Source of the DNA: an uncultured Bacteroidales bacterium
GTDB lineage: Bacteria > Bacteroidota > Bacteroidia > Bacteroidales > Paludibacteraceae
NCBI GenBank assembly: GCA_934716995.1
Contig: CAKUYO010000007.1
Location: 35,716 to 99,715, forward strand
Length of the DNA: 64,000 nucleotides
Direction: 5' to 3'
Position 1 is the first letter of the stretch, and every line of letters begins with the position of its first letter. A program made the translations under genes and the position numbers. The notes beneath the pieces are model-generated. The model was given only the letters and a program-made list of their open reading frames with translations. It did no database searches and was not told the origin of the DNA. This document shows positions 8,111 through 18,081 of this stretch, in pieces.

Positions 8111-9151
8111 ATGTCAATGAAAGAACGCATACAGAGCCTGTTGGAGCAGGTGGGCGATATGAAGGCGGCTAATGCCGAGGAATTGGAAGCGCTGCGTATC
8201 AAGTATCTCAGTAAGAAAGGTGAGATAACCGAATTGTTCAACGAGTTCCGCGAGGTGCCTAAGGAGGAAAAGAAAGAACTCGGTCAGGCGCTCAACCAAC
8301 TGCGCCGGCAGGCGGAATCACGTATCAACGGGCTGCGTGAGCAATTTGAAACCGCCCGTGCGCAGCAGGATAAACTCGACCTTACCCGTACGCCCGATCC
8401 TATCGAGTTGGGTACACGCCACCCGCTTTCATTGGTGCGTGAGGAAATTATCGACATATTCTCCCGCATCGGTTTTACGGTCGCAGAGGGCCCCGAGGTG
8501 GAGGACGACAAGCACGTATATGGTATGCTCAATTTCCCGCCGGAGCACCCCGCACGCGATATGCAGGATACGTTCTTTATCGAGAAAGAAATCGGTGTGC
8601 AGAAGCCCACCGATGTGCTGCTCCGTTCGCATACCAGTAGCGTGCAGACCCGTGTGATGACCGCTCAGAAACCTCCTATCCGTGTTCTCTGTCCCGGTCG
8701 TGTCTATCGCAATGAGGCTATCTCTGCGCGTGCGCATTGTTTCTTCCACCAGGTGGAGGGGCTCTATGTGGATAAGAATGTGTCGTTTGCCGATTTGCGC
8801 GAGGTGTTGCTCTATTTCGCCAAGGAGATGTTCGGTCCCGATACCAAGATTCGTCTGCGCCCCTCTTATTTCCCGTTTACGGAACCTTCTGCCGAGATGG
8901 ACATCTCCTGCGACCTCTGTGGCGGTAAGGGATGTTCGTTCTGCAAAGGTACAGGCTGGGTGGAGATCCTTGGTTGCGGTATGGTTGATCCGAATGTGCT
9001 TGAGTCGTGTGGTATCGATTCCAAAGTTTATACCGGCTATGCGTTCGGTATGGGTGTGGAGCGTATTACCAACTTGAAATATCGCGTCAAAGACTTGCGC
9101 CTCTTCTCGGAGAACGACGTACGTTTCCTCCGACAATTTGAGAGTTGCTAA
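8111..9151 (+). CDS. pheS: Phenylalanine-tRNA ligase alpha subunit
   Basis: This class II synthetase subunit charges tRNA-Phe as an alpha2-beta2 enzyme. The 346-residue protein has the N-terminal coiled coil (about 1-85), HPLSLVREEIIDIF, the TSSVQTRVM motif, FHQVEGLYVD, the zinc-like CDLCGGKGCSFC and the closing GYAFGMGVERI of motif 3. The second ATG, at 8117, is an alternative start. No pheT is adjacent. The stop overlaps an array of TAATCTC heptamers. Confidence 0.96.
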   Translation: MSMKERIQSLLEQVGDMKAANAEELEALRIKYLSKKGEITELFNEFREVPKEEKKELGQALNQLRRQAESRINGLREQFETARAQQDKLDLTRTPDPIELGTRHPLSLVREEIIDIFSRIGFTVAEGPEVEDDKHVYGMLNFPPEHPARDMQDTFFIEKEIGVQKPTDVLLRSHTSSVQTRVMTAQKPPIRVLCPGRVYRNEAISARAHCFFHQVEGLYVDKNVSFADLREVLLYFAKEMFGPDTKIRLRPSYFPFTEPSAEMDISCDLCGGKGCSFCKGTGWVEILGCGMVDPNVLESCGIDSKVYTGYAFGMGVERITNLKYRVKDLRLFSENDVRFLRQFESC

Positions 9152-9184
9152 TCCCTAATCTCTAATCTCTCAATACTCAACTAA
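9149..9184 (+). repeat. TAATCTC heptamer array at the pheS stop
   Basis: Units TAATCCC, TAATCTC, TAATCTC, TCAATAC and TCAACTA show a 7-bp period. The first unit supplies the TAA stop codon. Confidence 0.75.
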
Positions 9185-9229
9185 AACACTGCTCCCTCGT
9201 AAGTTTTTTGCTTGCGGGGGAGCAGTGTT
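9185..9229 (+). terminator. Long hairpin after pheS
   Basis: AACACTGCTCCCTCGTAAG pairs over 19 bp with CTTGCGGGGGAGCAGTGTT across a TTTTTTG loop. There is no T run after it on the plus strand. It probably still acts as a terminator or an mRNA 3'-end stabiliser. The rest of the gap to 9423 is AT-rich and featureless. Confidence 0.6.
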
Positions 9230-9423
9230 ATGTCTGCTATATTCCGTTTTCTTTCTCTCTATTCTACTACACGAATACACATCGTATTTGCTCTGTGTTA
9301 ATTGGTGTTGTGAAACTGATGTATTGCTTTATGTTGCATATTATCAATTGATTATAATTTGTGTGTAGTAGTGTTGAGTAGTTTGTGAAAATATGAATTA
9401 TGTTATAAAACATATTTTCAAAA

Positions 9424-9456
9424 TTTGTTTCCTTATTAAATATGCTGTACTTTTGC
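9424..9456 (+). promoter_or_regulatory. Promoter of the SusC/SusD locus
   Basis: TTTG (9424-9427), a 20-bp spacer and TACTTTTG (9448-9455). The leader to the SusC ATG is about 30 nt. No binding site for a dedicated regulator could be recognised. Confidence 0.75.
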
Positions 9457-9494
9457 ACCGCTTTTCAAAACGAACCTGATTTGATTTGAGTTAT

Positions 9495-12400
9495 ATGAAC
9501 TATAACATTAAATTTAATACGAAGATGTTTAGATCTACCCCCCCCGTTTTATTCGCACTACTTGCGATTTTCTTTCCTTCTAGTCTGTGGGCGCAGTCGC
9601 TTACCGTTACCGGTGTGGTGATGGCAGAGGGCGAACCCGATCCAGTTATTGGTGCCAATGTGATGGTTAAGGGCACCACCAATGGTACTATTACCGATTT
9701 CGATGGAAATTTCTCCCTCCAAGCCAAGAGCGGAGACATATTGCTTATATCTTATATGGGCTACAAATCCCAGGAGGTAAAAGCCACCGCAACCCCTATG
9801 CGCATTACTCTCAAGCCCGACAACGTGATGCTCGAGGAGGTCGTCGCTATCGGTTATGGTACAATGAAAAAGTCCGACCTTACAGGTGCGGTTACATCGG
9901 TTAGTGCAGACGAACTGATGAAAGCCCCGGTTTCGGGTCTCGACCAAGCGTTGCAGGGTAGGGCAGCGGGTGTAACGGTTACCACCAACTCCGGTCAGCC
10001 GGGTGAGGCGGCTACTATCCGCATCCGCGGTATCGGTTCCGCTATCGGCGGTAATGACCCGCTGTATGTAGTGGATGGTGTGATCACGAGTGATATTTCG
10101 TTCCTTGCTCCGAATGACATACAATCTATGGAGATCTTAAAGGACGCTTCGGCAACCGCTATCTATGGTAGCCGCGGTGCAAACGGTGTCATCCTTGTTA
10201 CCACCAAATCCGGCACACAGACCGGCGCAAAGCCCAACATTACATTTGATGCCTACTGGGGTTTCCAGAACCGTTGGAAGAAGTTGGATTTGATGGATTC
10301 GCGTGCTCAAGCAGAGACCGAATTGCGTATCGGTGCTATGCGTAATGGTGCGGAAGAGATAGCCTATTATAATACGAACGGCTTTTCTGCATGGCTCAAA
10401 AACTATAAATTGGGAAAATCGGTTTATTACCCCAACAATTTCGATTATTCTCATCAGGAAACCGATTGGCAGGACGAGGTGTTCAATAGCAATGCCTTTA
10501 TGCACAATTATAATTTGAGTGTGGACGGCGGCAATGATAAGGGGCATTATGCTCTTTCTGCCAACTATTTCGGGCAGGAGGGTACTATTATCGGCAGTAA
10601 CTATAATCGTTTCACTATTCGTCTGAATTCGGATTATGAGATTCGCAAGTGGTTGAAAGTCGGTGAGCATTTGTCTTTTATGACTTCTTCCGGACGTAAT
10701 GCAATGAACAATAGTTCGTCCGCAGGTGCATCTGTTATCTCTGCTGCTTTGGCAATGGGGCAATGGGATCCCGTATATTATCCCGAGGGTAGTACAAACG
10801 TAAATGGCGAAGACTTGTCAGGACACTATGCTGCGGGGTCTAATTTCAAGAATGTAACCAACCCATACCAGATGGTGTATAATACGGAACCCTCAAAGAA
10901 AACGGAACGTGCCGTAGGAGATATTTATTTGGAAATCAAACCTATTGACGGATTGACGATTCGTCCGAGTTTCTCAATGGACTATGCACTGATTCGTGAA
11001 CGCAATTTTACCTACCCGAATACGTATACTTCGTACAACTATTCGGAGAAGAACTCTATCACATCTTCTATGGAGCGCGATTGTTCATTGCTTGAGGAAA
11101 CAACTATTACGTATGCCAAGAAGATAGGCAAACATAATTTTTCCATTATGGCAGGACAAACATGGCAGGAGTATAACACGTATAGTATCAGCGGTTCGGG
11201 TTCGCAGATTATGAACCCGATTCCCAGTAACTGGTATTTGAGTAACGCTACCGATGACCAAATGCCTACTGGCGACGGTGTATCGCGTATTCGTCGTATC
11301 TCTTTCTTAGGGCGTGCGTTCTATTCGTATGGCGACCGTTATATGATTACTGCAAACTTCCGTGCCGACGCTTCCTCCCGCTTCAGCAAAGACCCATGGG
11401 GCTATTTCCCGTCAGTGGCTTTGGCATGGCGTATGAGTGAGGAGAGTTGGTTGAAAGAGGTAGAGTGGCTCGACAACTTGAAACTGCGTGCCGGTTTCGG
11501 TCAGGTTGGTAACGATGGTATTCCTTCGAGTTCGTTTGTAGCAAATATGGAGTCCGGCAACAAATTGTTCTTCGGTTACCCGCTGGGTATCGGTCAGACT
11601 TCCGCCACGGGTGCCGCCGTACAGATTCAGGTCAATACCGATGGCAAGTGGGAAACCAACCAACAGTGGGATGCCGGTATTGATTTTGCTTTCTGGAACG
11701 GCAAATTGAGTGGAACGGTGGATTATTTCTTGCGTGATACCAAGGACGCGCTCCTGTACGTGAATGCTCCCGCACATGTGGGTAACCGCGGCTCTATGAT
11801 AAAGAATGTAGGCAACATCCGTAATCAAGGTGTTGAGATTTCGCTGAACCACGATAATCAAGTCGGCAAAGTGCATTATAATATCGGAGGTAATGTAAGT
11901 TACATCCACAACGAACTGACAGCAGTCAATGGCGGTTCTCCGTTGTGGGGTACACATACCAAGACCGATGTCGGTATGCCGCTCAACTCATTCTGGGGTT
12001 ATAAGTATGAAGGCATCTACCAATCGGACGAGGAGGCATTGGAACAGTTGTATGCCTACACCGGTGAGACTATCGGTGTGCATGCAGGTGATGCGCGCTA
12101 TACTGACCTGAACGGTGACGGAAAGTTGGACGAGAACGACAGAACAAATATCGGTAATCCGTTCCCGAAATTGACGTATGGTTTGAATCTCGGTACAGAG
12201 TTTTACGGTGTGGATGTCCAGTTATTCTTTCAGGGAGTGTATGGCAATAAAATCTACAATGCGCTTCGTGAACGATTGGAGGGAGATGGTACAAGCAACG
12301 CTTTGGCAACTTATATGGCAGACAATGTATGGGTAGGCTATACCGATGTGGTACGTAATGCATTGTTGAACCAAGGTGTGAATTGGATGGAAATGGAAAA

Positions 12401-12695
12401 TCGCCAAGGTACTATTCCTAACCCGCTTGGCAGTCCGACCAATACGGAACATTCTACTCGTTTTATCGAGGATGGCAGTTATTTCCGCTTGAAGAACGTA
12501 CAGATAGGCTATACATTGCCCAAGAATATCACGCAGAAGTTCCTGTGCAGCCGTCTGCGTTTCTATGTTACGGCAAGCAACCTGTTCACTGTCACCAAGT
12601 ATTCAGGATATGACCCGGAAGTGGGAGACGGTGTGGACTATGGTAATTATCCGCAGAGCCGTACATTCACATTTGGTCTGAATGCTACGTTCTAA
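9495..12695 (+). CDS. SusC/RagA-type TonB-linked outer-membrane glycan importer
   Basis: About 1066 residues. A signal peptide ends near SLWAQ and is followed by a carboxypeptidase-regulatory-like domain (TVTGVVMAEGE...DFDGNFSL). Next come the LEEVVAIGYGTMKKSDLTGAV junction and a plug domain (GLDQALQGRAAGV, RIRGIGS, PLYVVDG, ATAIYGSRGANGVI). The last ~750 residues form the 22-strand barrel and end in NATF. It should import oligosaccharides with the SusD homologue that follows 56 bp downstream. The downstream GH16/GH128 genes point to beta-1,3-glucan. The ATG at 9495 is preferred over a TTG at 9486; an ATG at 9525 is also possible. Confidence 0.94.
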   Translation: MNYNIKFNTKMFRSTPPVLFALLAIFFPSSLWAQSLTVTGVVMAEGEPDPVIGANVMVKGTTNGTITDFDGNFSLQAKSGDILLISYMGYKSQEVKATATPMRITLKPDNVMLEEVVAIGYGTMKKSDLTGAVTSVSADELMKAPVSGLDQALQGRAAGVTVTTNSGQPGEAATIRIRGIGSAIGGNDPLYVVDGVITSDISFLAPNDIQSMEILKDASATAIYGSRGANGVILVTTKSGTQTGAKPNITFDAYWGFQNRWKKLDLMDSRAQAETELRIGAMRNGAEEIAYYNTNGFSAWLKNYKLGKSVYYPNNFDYSHQETDWQDEVFNSNAFMHNYNLSVDGGNDKGHYALSANYFGQEGTIIGSNYNRFTIRLNSDYEIRKWLKVGEHLSFMTSSGRNAMNNSSSAGASVISAALAMGQWDPVYYPEGSTNVNGEDLSGHYAAGSNFKNVTNPYQMVYNTEPSKKTERAVGDIYLEIKPIDGLTIRPSFSMDYALIRERNFTYPNTYTSYNYSEKNSITSSMERDCSLLEETTITYAKKIGKHNFSIMAGQTWQEYNTYSISGSGSQIMNPIPSNWYLSNATDDQMPTGDGVSRIRRISFLGRAFYSYGDRYMITANFRADASSRFSKDPWGYFPSVALAWRMSEESWLKEVEWLDNLKLRAGFGQVGNDGIPSSSFVANMESGNKLFFGYPLGIGQTSATGAAVQIQVNTDGKWETNQQWDAGIDFAFWNGKLSGTVDYFLRDTKDALLYVNAPAHVGNRGSMIKNVGNIRNQGVEISLNHDNQVGKVHYNIGGNVSYIHNELTAVNGGSPLWGTHTKTDVGMPLNSFWGYKYEGIYQSDEEALEQLYAYTGETIGVHAGDARYTDLNGDGKLDENDRTNIGNPFPKLTYGLNLGTEFYGVDVQLFFQGVYGNKIYNALRERLEGDGTSNALATYMADNVWVGYTDVVRNALLNQGVNWMEMENRQGTIPNPLGSPTNTEHSTRFIEDGSYFRLKNVQIGYTLPKNITQKFLCSRLRFYVTASNLFTVTKYSGYDPEVGDGVDYGNYPQSRTFTFGLNATF

Positions 12696-12751
12696 AGTGT
12701 GATGAACAACGAACAAAGGAATTAAGAACGAAGAATAAATTGGTACTTATT

Positions 12752-14413
12752 ATGAAAAAGATACAATATATAGCGTTGGTGTTGATAGGTTGCTCGGTGC
12801 TGACGGGCTGCAAGGACTATCTGACAGAGATAGAACCGGGGACGACGCGCTTGGAGAATTATTTTACTTCCACTGCAGCAGCAACGGCTAATGTGAACGG
12901 CTGCTATGTACCGATGATGTGGGAGTACAACAAGACCTATTGCTCGGAGTGGTTTATAGGTGATGTCGTGAGTGATGATGCCCTTAAAGGTGGCGGTAGC
13001 ACTTCTGATATGGCAGACGCTTATGACATGGAGAACTGGCGTACAACATCGCAGAATACGTTGCTGCTGGATTTCTACCGTGCTCAATATATAGGTATCG
13101 GGCGTTGCAATCTGGCTATTCAGTACATCTCCAATATGGAGGTCGGAACAGACAAGGACTTCACGCAGACTATGAAAGAGCGTCTGTTGGGCGAAGCCTA
13201 TTATCTGCGTGCCTATTACTATTTCCGTTTGGTGCGTGTATATGCGGGTGTGCCGTTGGTAACCGATGTGATTGACGATGCGGCGCGTTGGGGGCAACCG
13301 CGTGCGTCCGTGGATGCTGTCTATACACAGATACTCTCGGATTTGGAAATGGCAAACAAGTACTTGTGGGTGCGTAGCCGGTTGGGAGATGATGACTTGG
13401 GTCGTGCTACCAAAGGTGCAGCGCAGGCTATGTTGCTGAAGACCAATCTCTATATGGCATCACCTTATTGGAGCAGCCAAGTGAACAAGGCGCAAGCCGA
13501 CTGTTATGCGGACGCAAAAGCATGGGGCGATTCTATCATATCGTCGGGGGAATACACTCTGTGTCCCAAATATGAAGATAATTTTACTCTTGCAGGTGAG
13601 AACGGGCAAGAATCGGTATTTGAAATCCAATATGCGGAAGAAGAGTGGGGAGACTATGGCGATGGGCAAGATCCTATCAACTTCGGTCATACCAGTGGTT
13701 CGTTTACGCAGATATTGATGCGCTCCCGTTCTTCCCGTATCGGTGGCGGTTGGGGTTTTGACAAGCCGACACAAAATCTGTATGCTGAGTTCGAAAAAGC
13801 AGATTCGGTTCGCCGTGATGTAGCAATACTGAACCCCGCAGATTCGTTGATAGAAACACCGGCTCAAGAAAACTATTTAGGTTCGCATTACTTGAACAAT
13901 AAGTACGCTATGTATCGTGATACCGCCGTCTCCGGTGCAGGTTGGGGACAATGGGGAATCCATGCTAGTCGTGGCCCGCTCAACAACCGGCAGATTCGTT
14001 ATGCCGATGTGCTGCTGATGTACGCAGAAGCCTGCTTGGGTACGGGGGATGAGGCTACGGCAAAGACCTATATCAACAAAGTGCGTGAGCGTGCCGGTCT
14101 TGGCGAGGTGGGTACCTACACATTCAAGTTGAACGGTACAGAGATTGCCAATCCGACTGTGGAACAATGCTTGCGCCACGAGCGTCGTATGGAATTGGCT
14201 ATGGAGGGACACCGTTGGTTCGACCTTGTGCGCTGGCAGGGTGTGGACGGAAAAGGCTTGAAAGAACACATGGACGCTTATGCAAAGACCGAATCGGCAG
14301 CCGCTCAATCGCATATCCAGGCATTTGTAAAAGGCAAACACGAGATTTTCCCTATTCCCCAGGAGGAGATTCAACTCAACCCGACACAAATGGAACAGAA
14401 TAACGGATATTGA
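12752..14413 (+). CDS. SusD/RagB-type glycan-binding lipoprotein
   Basis: This 553-residue surface lipoprotein, with lipobox LTGC (acylated C20), caps the SusC channel and binds the incoming oligosaccharide. SusD features include the N-terminal SDYLTEIEP-like start (KDYLTEIEPGT), TPR-like helices (RLLGEAYYLRAYYYFRLVRVYAG) and the late RNRQIRYADVLLMYAEA-type segment, followed by LRHERRMELAMEGHRWFDLVRW. The ATG at 12752 begins a good lipoprotein signal. It is the direct partner of the preceding SusC. Confidence 0.95.
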   Translation: MKKIQYIALVLIGCSVLTGCKDYLTEIEPGTTRLENYFTSTAAATANVNGCYVPMMWEYNKTYCSEWFIGDVVSDDALKGGGSTSDMADAYDMENWRTTSQNTLLLDFYRAQYIGIGRCNLAIQYISNMEVGTDKDFTQTMKERLLGEAYYLRAYYYFRLVRVYAGVPLVTDVIDDAARWGQPRASVDAVYTQILSDLEMANKYLWVRSRLGDDDLGRATKGAAQAMLLKTNLYMASPYWSSQVNKAQADCYADAKAWGDSIISSGEYTLCPKYEDNFTLAGENGQESVFEIQYAEEEWGDYGDGQDPINFGHTSGSFTQILMRSRSSRIGGGWGFDKPTQNLYAEFEKADSVRRDVAILNPADSLIETPAQENYLGSHYLNNKYAMYRDTAVSGAGWGQWGIHASRGPLNNRQIRYADVLLMYAEACLGTGDEATAKTYINKVRERAGLGEVGTYTFKLNGTEIANPTVEQCLRHERRMELAMEGHRWFDLVRWQGVDGKGLKEHMDAYAKTESAAAQSHIQAFVKGKHEIFPIPQEEIQLNPTQMEQNNGY

Positions 14414-14470
14414 TGTAAATGTTAATAAGATTGAATATGTATGGGAAGGTCAAAGGTAGCACAAGGGTTG

Positions 14471-14505
14471 CCTATCCTATGCTCATCCTATGCTCATCCT
14501 ATGCT
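14471..14505 (+). repeat. Tandem ATCCTATGCTC repeat (11 bp)
   Basis: Three units of an 11-bp repeat. In reverse complement this is the GCATAGGATAGG family found at 21920, 29701, 36870 and 52673. Confidence 0.75.
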
Positions 14506-14580
14506 GTTTGATACGAGTATTTTATGAACAAAAAAGAGAAAAATATATAACAATAATTAACCATTAATTTTTTTCATTGT

Positions 14581-15507
14581 ATGAAAGCAAACAAAATTTT
14601 TGCGGCTGCTTTGGCAGTATTCGCATTGGTTGGTTTCACCGCTTGCGAGAAACCGGAAAGTGAAAAACTCGAATTGACCGAGACTTCTATTAGCATGAAA
14701 GTGGGCGAGACCCATCAACTGGTTGCCAATGTAACCGTTGAGACTTGGACTACTTCGGAAGAGAAAGTGGCTACTGTGGACAACAAAGGTCTCGTAACCG
14801 CAGTGGCAGAAGGTACGGCCATCATCTCGGCTACCGCTAACGGTCTGACCAAGACTTGCGTGGTAAAAGTAGAGAAAGAAGGTCAAGGTGGCGGAGATGC
14901 AAAAACTGTAAAGGGTAGCCAAATTTGGCCGATTGTGTTAGATGGTGTTACCTATGAAACCTGTGCTTCGAAAGTCGTTGCGGATTTCCGTATTGATGAT
15001 TCTGTCAACAATCTGTATGTATGGAATTCTGGTGAAACTTATGCTGAGGGTGAAGGAACAGGTGTGAATTTCTTTGGCAATAACGAAGGATATGTTTCTT
15101 TGACAGTAGTGGCTCCTGCCGGTTGGTCGGGTTGCGGTTTTAATATTGGTGCAGCCAATATCAGCAAAATGAAAGAATTGCGTGACGCAATTGTTGCAAG
15201 TCCTGATGATTTTTATTTGCATCTTGCAATGAAAGCAACCACCACAGGTAACCATCAATTCTATACTTTTGGAAATGCAGATAATTCTTTTGCTGTTGGT
15301 ACTGCTACTATCGAAAAAGGTGCTGTCATTGGCGATTTTACTCGTGATGGTGCTTGGTATGAGTTTGATGTGCCTATGGCTCAGTTTGCTGCAGCATTGT
15401 CAAAAACAGATATCAAAGACGCCGGTTGCGATATTTTCTCTTGCTTGTCCGGTGCACAGGCAGGTTCACAGTTGAATCTTGATGCTGTGTATTTTTATAA
15501 GAAGTAA
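14581..15507 (+). CDS. Surface glycan-binding lipoprotein with BIG2 domain (SusE-position)
   Basis: 308 residues with lipobox FTAC (C22). One bacterial Ig-like BIG2 domain lies at about 30-105 (SISMKVGETHQLVANV...VATVDNKGLVTAVAEGTAIIS). A beta-rich C-terminal domain of about 180 residues ends NLDAVYFYKK and resembles a carbohydrate-binding sandwich. It takes the place that surface glycan-binding proteins usually occupy just after SusD. The ligand is inferred to be the locus substrate, a beta-1,3-glucan. Confidence 0.7.
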   Translation: MKANKIFAAALAVFALVGFTACEKPESEKLELTETSISMKVGETHQLVANVTVETWTTSEEKVATVDNKGLVTAVAEGTAIISATANGLTKTCVVKVEKEGQGGGDAKTVKGSQIWPIVLDGVTYETCASKVVADFRIDDSVNNLYVWNSGETYAEGEGTGVNFFGNNEGYVSLTVVAPAGWSGCGFNIGAANISKMKELRDAIVASPDDFYLHLAMKATTTGNHQFYTFGNADNSFAVGTATIEKGAVIGDFTRDGAWYEFDVPMAQFAAALSKTDIKDAGCDIFSCLSGAQAGSQLNLDAVYFYKK

Positions 15508-15560
15508 CACTTTCCTATTGCTTTGAGGAGGCTGATTACCTCCTCATTGCCCTAAAACAA

Positions 15561-16826
15561 ATGATTATGCGTAAACAGTTTTATTTTCTGTTATTGCTTT
15601 GTGCGGTAGTGGTATCGGCTTGCCAGAGCGAACCCGATTTCTCGTTGAACCCTAATTCTATACAGATGAAAGTGGGGGATATGCAGACGATTGAGTTGGT
15701 GGGCAATGCAACCGATGTATCGTGGAGTTCATCCAACGATTCGGTGGCTACGGTATATTATGGTGTAGTAACCGCTAAGGCAATAGGTGCAACAACGATT
15801 GTGGCTCGTTCGGGCAAGAAAGAGGTCAACTGCCATGTGTTTGTGAGTGGTAGCGATGGGGCTACGCTACGTATAACGCCGGGGATGGTATCGCTCAAGA
15901 AAGGGGAGACTTTTCAATTTCAGTATGGTAATTCCTATGAGTTGCCTATGACGTGGACATCAAGTGATGAGACGATAGCCAAAGTCTCAAGCGATGGGGT
16001 GGTTACTGCGTTGAAGAGTGGCAATGCTACTATCACACTGGCGACTAACATTGAGACAGTTACGGCATTGGTGGCTGTAGAGCACCAATACGGAGAGTAT
16101 AAGTTGGTATGGAGCGATGAATTCAATGGCAGTGCTTTGGATGAGTCGGTGTGGACGATACAAACCGGTGGTGCAGGTTGGGGAAATAACGAAAAGCAAT
16201 TCTATACAGGGCGCAATGAGAATTTGCGTGTGGAAGACGGCAACCTTATTATAGAAGCACGCAAGGAACAATATGATAAAAATGAATGCACATCTGCCCG
16301 TATTATGTCTAAGGACAAAAAGACTTTTACGTATGGTAAGATGGAGGCGCGTATCTCTTTGCCTTCTGGAGGTGGTCTGTGGCCTGCGTTTTGGATGATG
16401 GGTAACAGCGGAGGTTGGCCTCAGTGTGGCGAGATAGATATAATGGAGTATGTGGGGAATGTACCGAACCGTATATTGGGTACGTTGCACTCCACCAAAG
16501 ACCGTTCGGGCAGCAAAAGCAGCAAGGCATATTGGGGCGAAAATATAGAGGAAAACTACCATGTGTACGGTATAGAGTGGACACAGGAAGAAAAGAAGGG
16601 ACACGATGTCATACGTTTCTATGTGGACGATAATGTGTTCTCAGAGCAAGTGGAATCGGTAATAGATGACAACGACTATTGGCCGTTCAACAAGCCGCAT
16701 TTCTTTATCATCAACTTGGCTGTTGGTGGTAATCTGGGAGGTGATGTCAACGATGCTATCTTTGCTACTCCCTGTTTGATGAAAGTGGACTGGGTACGTG
16801 TTTACCAACGTGAAGAAATAGAGTGA
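15561..16826 (+). CDS. GH16 endo-beta-1,3-glucanase lipoprotein with two BIG2 domains
   Basis: 421 residues. Lipobox VSAC, two BIG2 domains (about 28-95 and 100-172), then a GH16 laminarinase domain from about 178. The catalytic motif is E291-I-D293-I-M-E296 with the nucleophile first and the acid/base last, flanked by GLWPAFWMMG and HVYGIEWTQ. The methionine between D293 and E296 is the extra bulge residue typical of laminarinases rather than lichenases. Probably displayed on the cell surface. The GH128 gene starts at its stop codon. Confidence 0.92.
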   Translation: MIMRKQFYFLLLLCAVVVSACQSEPDFSLNPNSIQMKVGDMQTIELVGNATDVSWSSSNDSVATVYYGVVTAKAIGATTIVARSGKKEVNCHVFVSGSDGATLRITPGMVSLKKGETFQFQYGNSYELPMTWTSSDETIAKVSSDGVVTALKSGNATITLATNIETVTALVAVEHQYGEYKLVWSDEFNGSALDESVWTIQTGGAGWGNNEKQFYTGRNENLRVEDGNLIIEARKEQYDKNECTSARIMSKDKKTFTYGKMEARISLPSGGGLWPAFWMMGNSGGWPQCGEIDIMEYVGNVPNRILGTLHSTKDRSGSKSSKAYWGENIEENYHVYGIEWTQEEKKGHDVIRFYVDDNVFSEQVESVIDDNDYWPFNKPHFFIINLAVGGNLGGDVNDAIFATPCLMKVDWVRVYQREEIE

Positions 16827-18079
16827 TGAGGCACGGCAGTTGGTATAAGGTGATAATGGTGCTGATGGGCGCAATGGTGGTATTGAGTGCGTGCAAAGGC
16901 AGACAAGTGGACGAGAGCACCCACTCGGAGATGCATAAGAGTGCCAAGCGCGGTGTGGCGTTCAACTTTAAGCAAGTTGAGGACTTGCCCCTGCTGTCGC
17001 CGTCCTGTTCGTGGGCGTACAACTGGGGCAATACGCAGACCAACGATGCGGCACTTTGGTTCGATACCAATGATATGGACTTTTGTCCTATGACATGGAA
17101 CGGAAACTATAATGCCGACCAAATCCGTGATTACGTAAAAGCCCACCCGAAAACAAAGTACCTGCTGGCTTTCAACGAACCAAACCTGACAGACCAAGCC
17201 AATATGACACCTGCTGAGGCGGCTGCGCGTTGGGGTGAGGTAGTAGCATTGGCGAAAGAATTGGGGCTGCAACTGGTATCGCCTGCTATGAACTACGGCA
17301 CGTTGTCGGGCTATTCCGATCCCGTAAAGTGGCTTGACGAGTTCTTTGCACAGCCTACTGTCTCGGTAGATGATGTATGTGCTATAGCAGTGCATTGCTA
17401 TATGTCCTCGCCATCGGCGGTGAAAAACTATATAGAGATGTTCCGCAAATATGGCAAACCGGTTTGGCTCACGGAATTTTGTGCATGGGACCCTGTGCCG
17501 GGTAGTGTGGAAAGCCAAATGGACTATATGTGTGCAGTGCTGAATTATCTGGAACAAGAACCGTTAGTGGAGCGGTATGCGTGGTTTATTCCGCGGGAAA
17601 GCAAACCGGTGGACAGCGCACCTTATATGCAGTTGCTGACGCATACCTCGCCCGTAGAACTGACGGACTTGGGCGTGCTATATACGCAATTCTCTTCGTT
17701 TGACGAGAGGACCTATCTCCCCTTATCGAATGGCGTGGGCGCACATCAATATATAGCATTGAGCAGCAATACAATTTCCTTGCGTGTAGCCGAGAACAAG
17801 ACCCCGTACATACAGGGTTTGCAAGCGGGAATGTGGGTGGACTATCAAGTGCAGGTTACATCCGGTGAACCGTTGCAACTGACCTATGCCACCATCACAA
17901 GCAGCCAAGTCTGTGTCTATGTGGACGAGGTGGCGCAAGCCATTGTTGATGTACCGAAGACAAGTGATATGAATACGTGGAATACACTGAATACCAATGT
18001 CGTGTGTGCAAAAGGACGGCATACGGTGCGTGTGGAGATGCTGAAAGGAGTAATAAATCTACAAAAAATAAAAAATTAG
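16826..18079 (+). CDS. GH128 (Asl1-like) endo-beta-1,3-glucanase lipoprotein
   Basis: 417 residues with lipobox LSAC. The TIM-barrel core has AFNEPN with predicted acid/base E118 and LTEFC with predicted nucleophile E217; HCYM lies between them. This is the pattern of the Asl1-like/GH128 family, which hydrolyses beta-1,3-glucan. The last ~110 residues form a beta-rich CBM6-like domain (YIQGLQAGMWVDYQV, RHTVRVEML). The start ATG shares a base with the preceding TGA. The next GH16 starts 2 bp after the stop. Confidence 0.85.
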   Translation: MRHGSWYKVIMVLMGAMVVLSACKGRQVDESTHSEMHKSAKRGVAFNFKQVEDLPLLSPSCSWAYNWGNTQTNDAALWFDTNDMDFCPMTWNGNYNADQIRDYVKAHPKTKYLLAFNEPNLTDQANMTPAEAAARWGEVVALAKELGLQLVSPAMNYGTLSGYSDPVKWLDEFFAQPTVSVDDVCAIAVHCYMSSPSAVKNYIEMFRKYGKPVWLTEFCAWDPVPGSVESQMDYMCAVLNYLEQEPLVERYAWFIPRESKPVDSAPYMQLLTHTSPVELTDLGVLYTQFSSFDERTYLPLSNGVGAHQYIALSSNTISLRVAENKTPYIQGLQAGMWVDYQVQVTSGEPLQLTYATITSSQVCVYVDEVAQAIVDVPKTSDMNTWNTLNTNVVCAKGRHTVRVEMLKGVINLQKIKN

Positions 18080-18081
18080 AT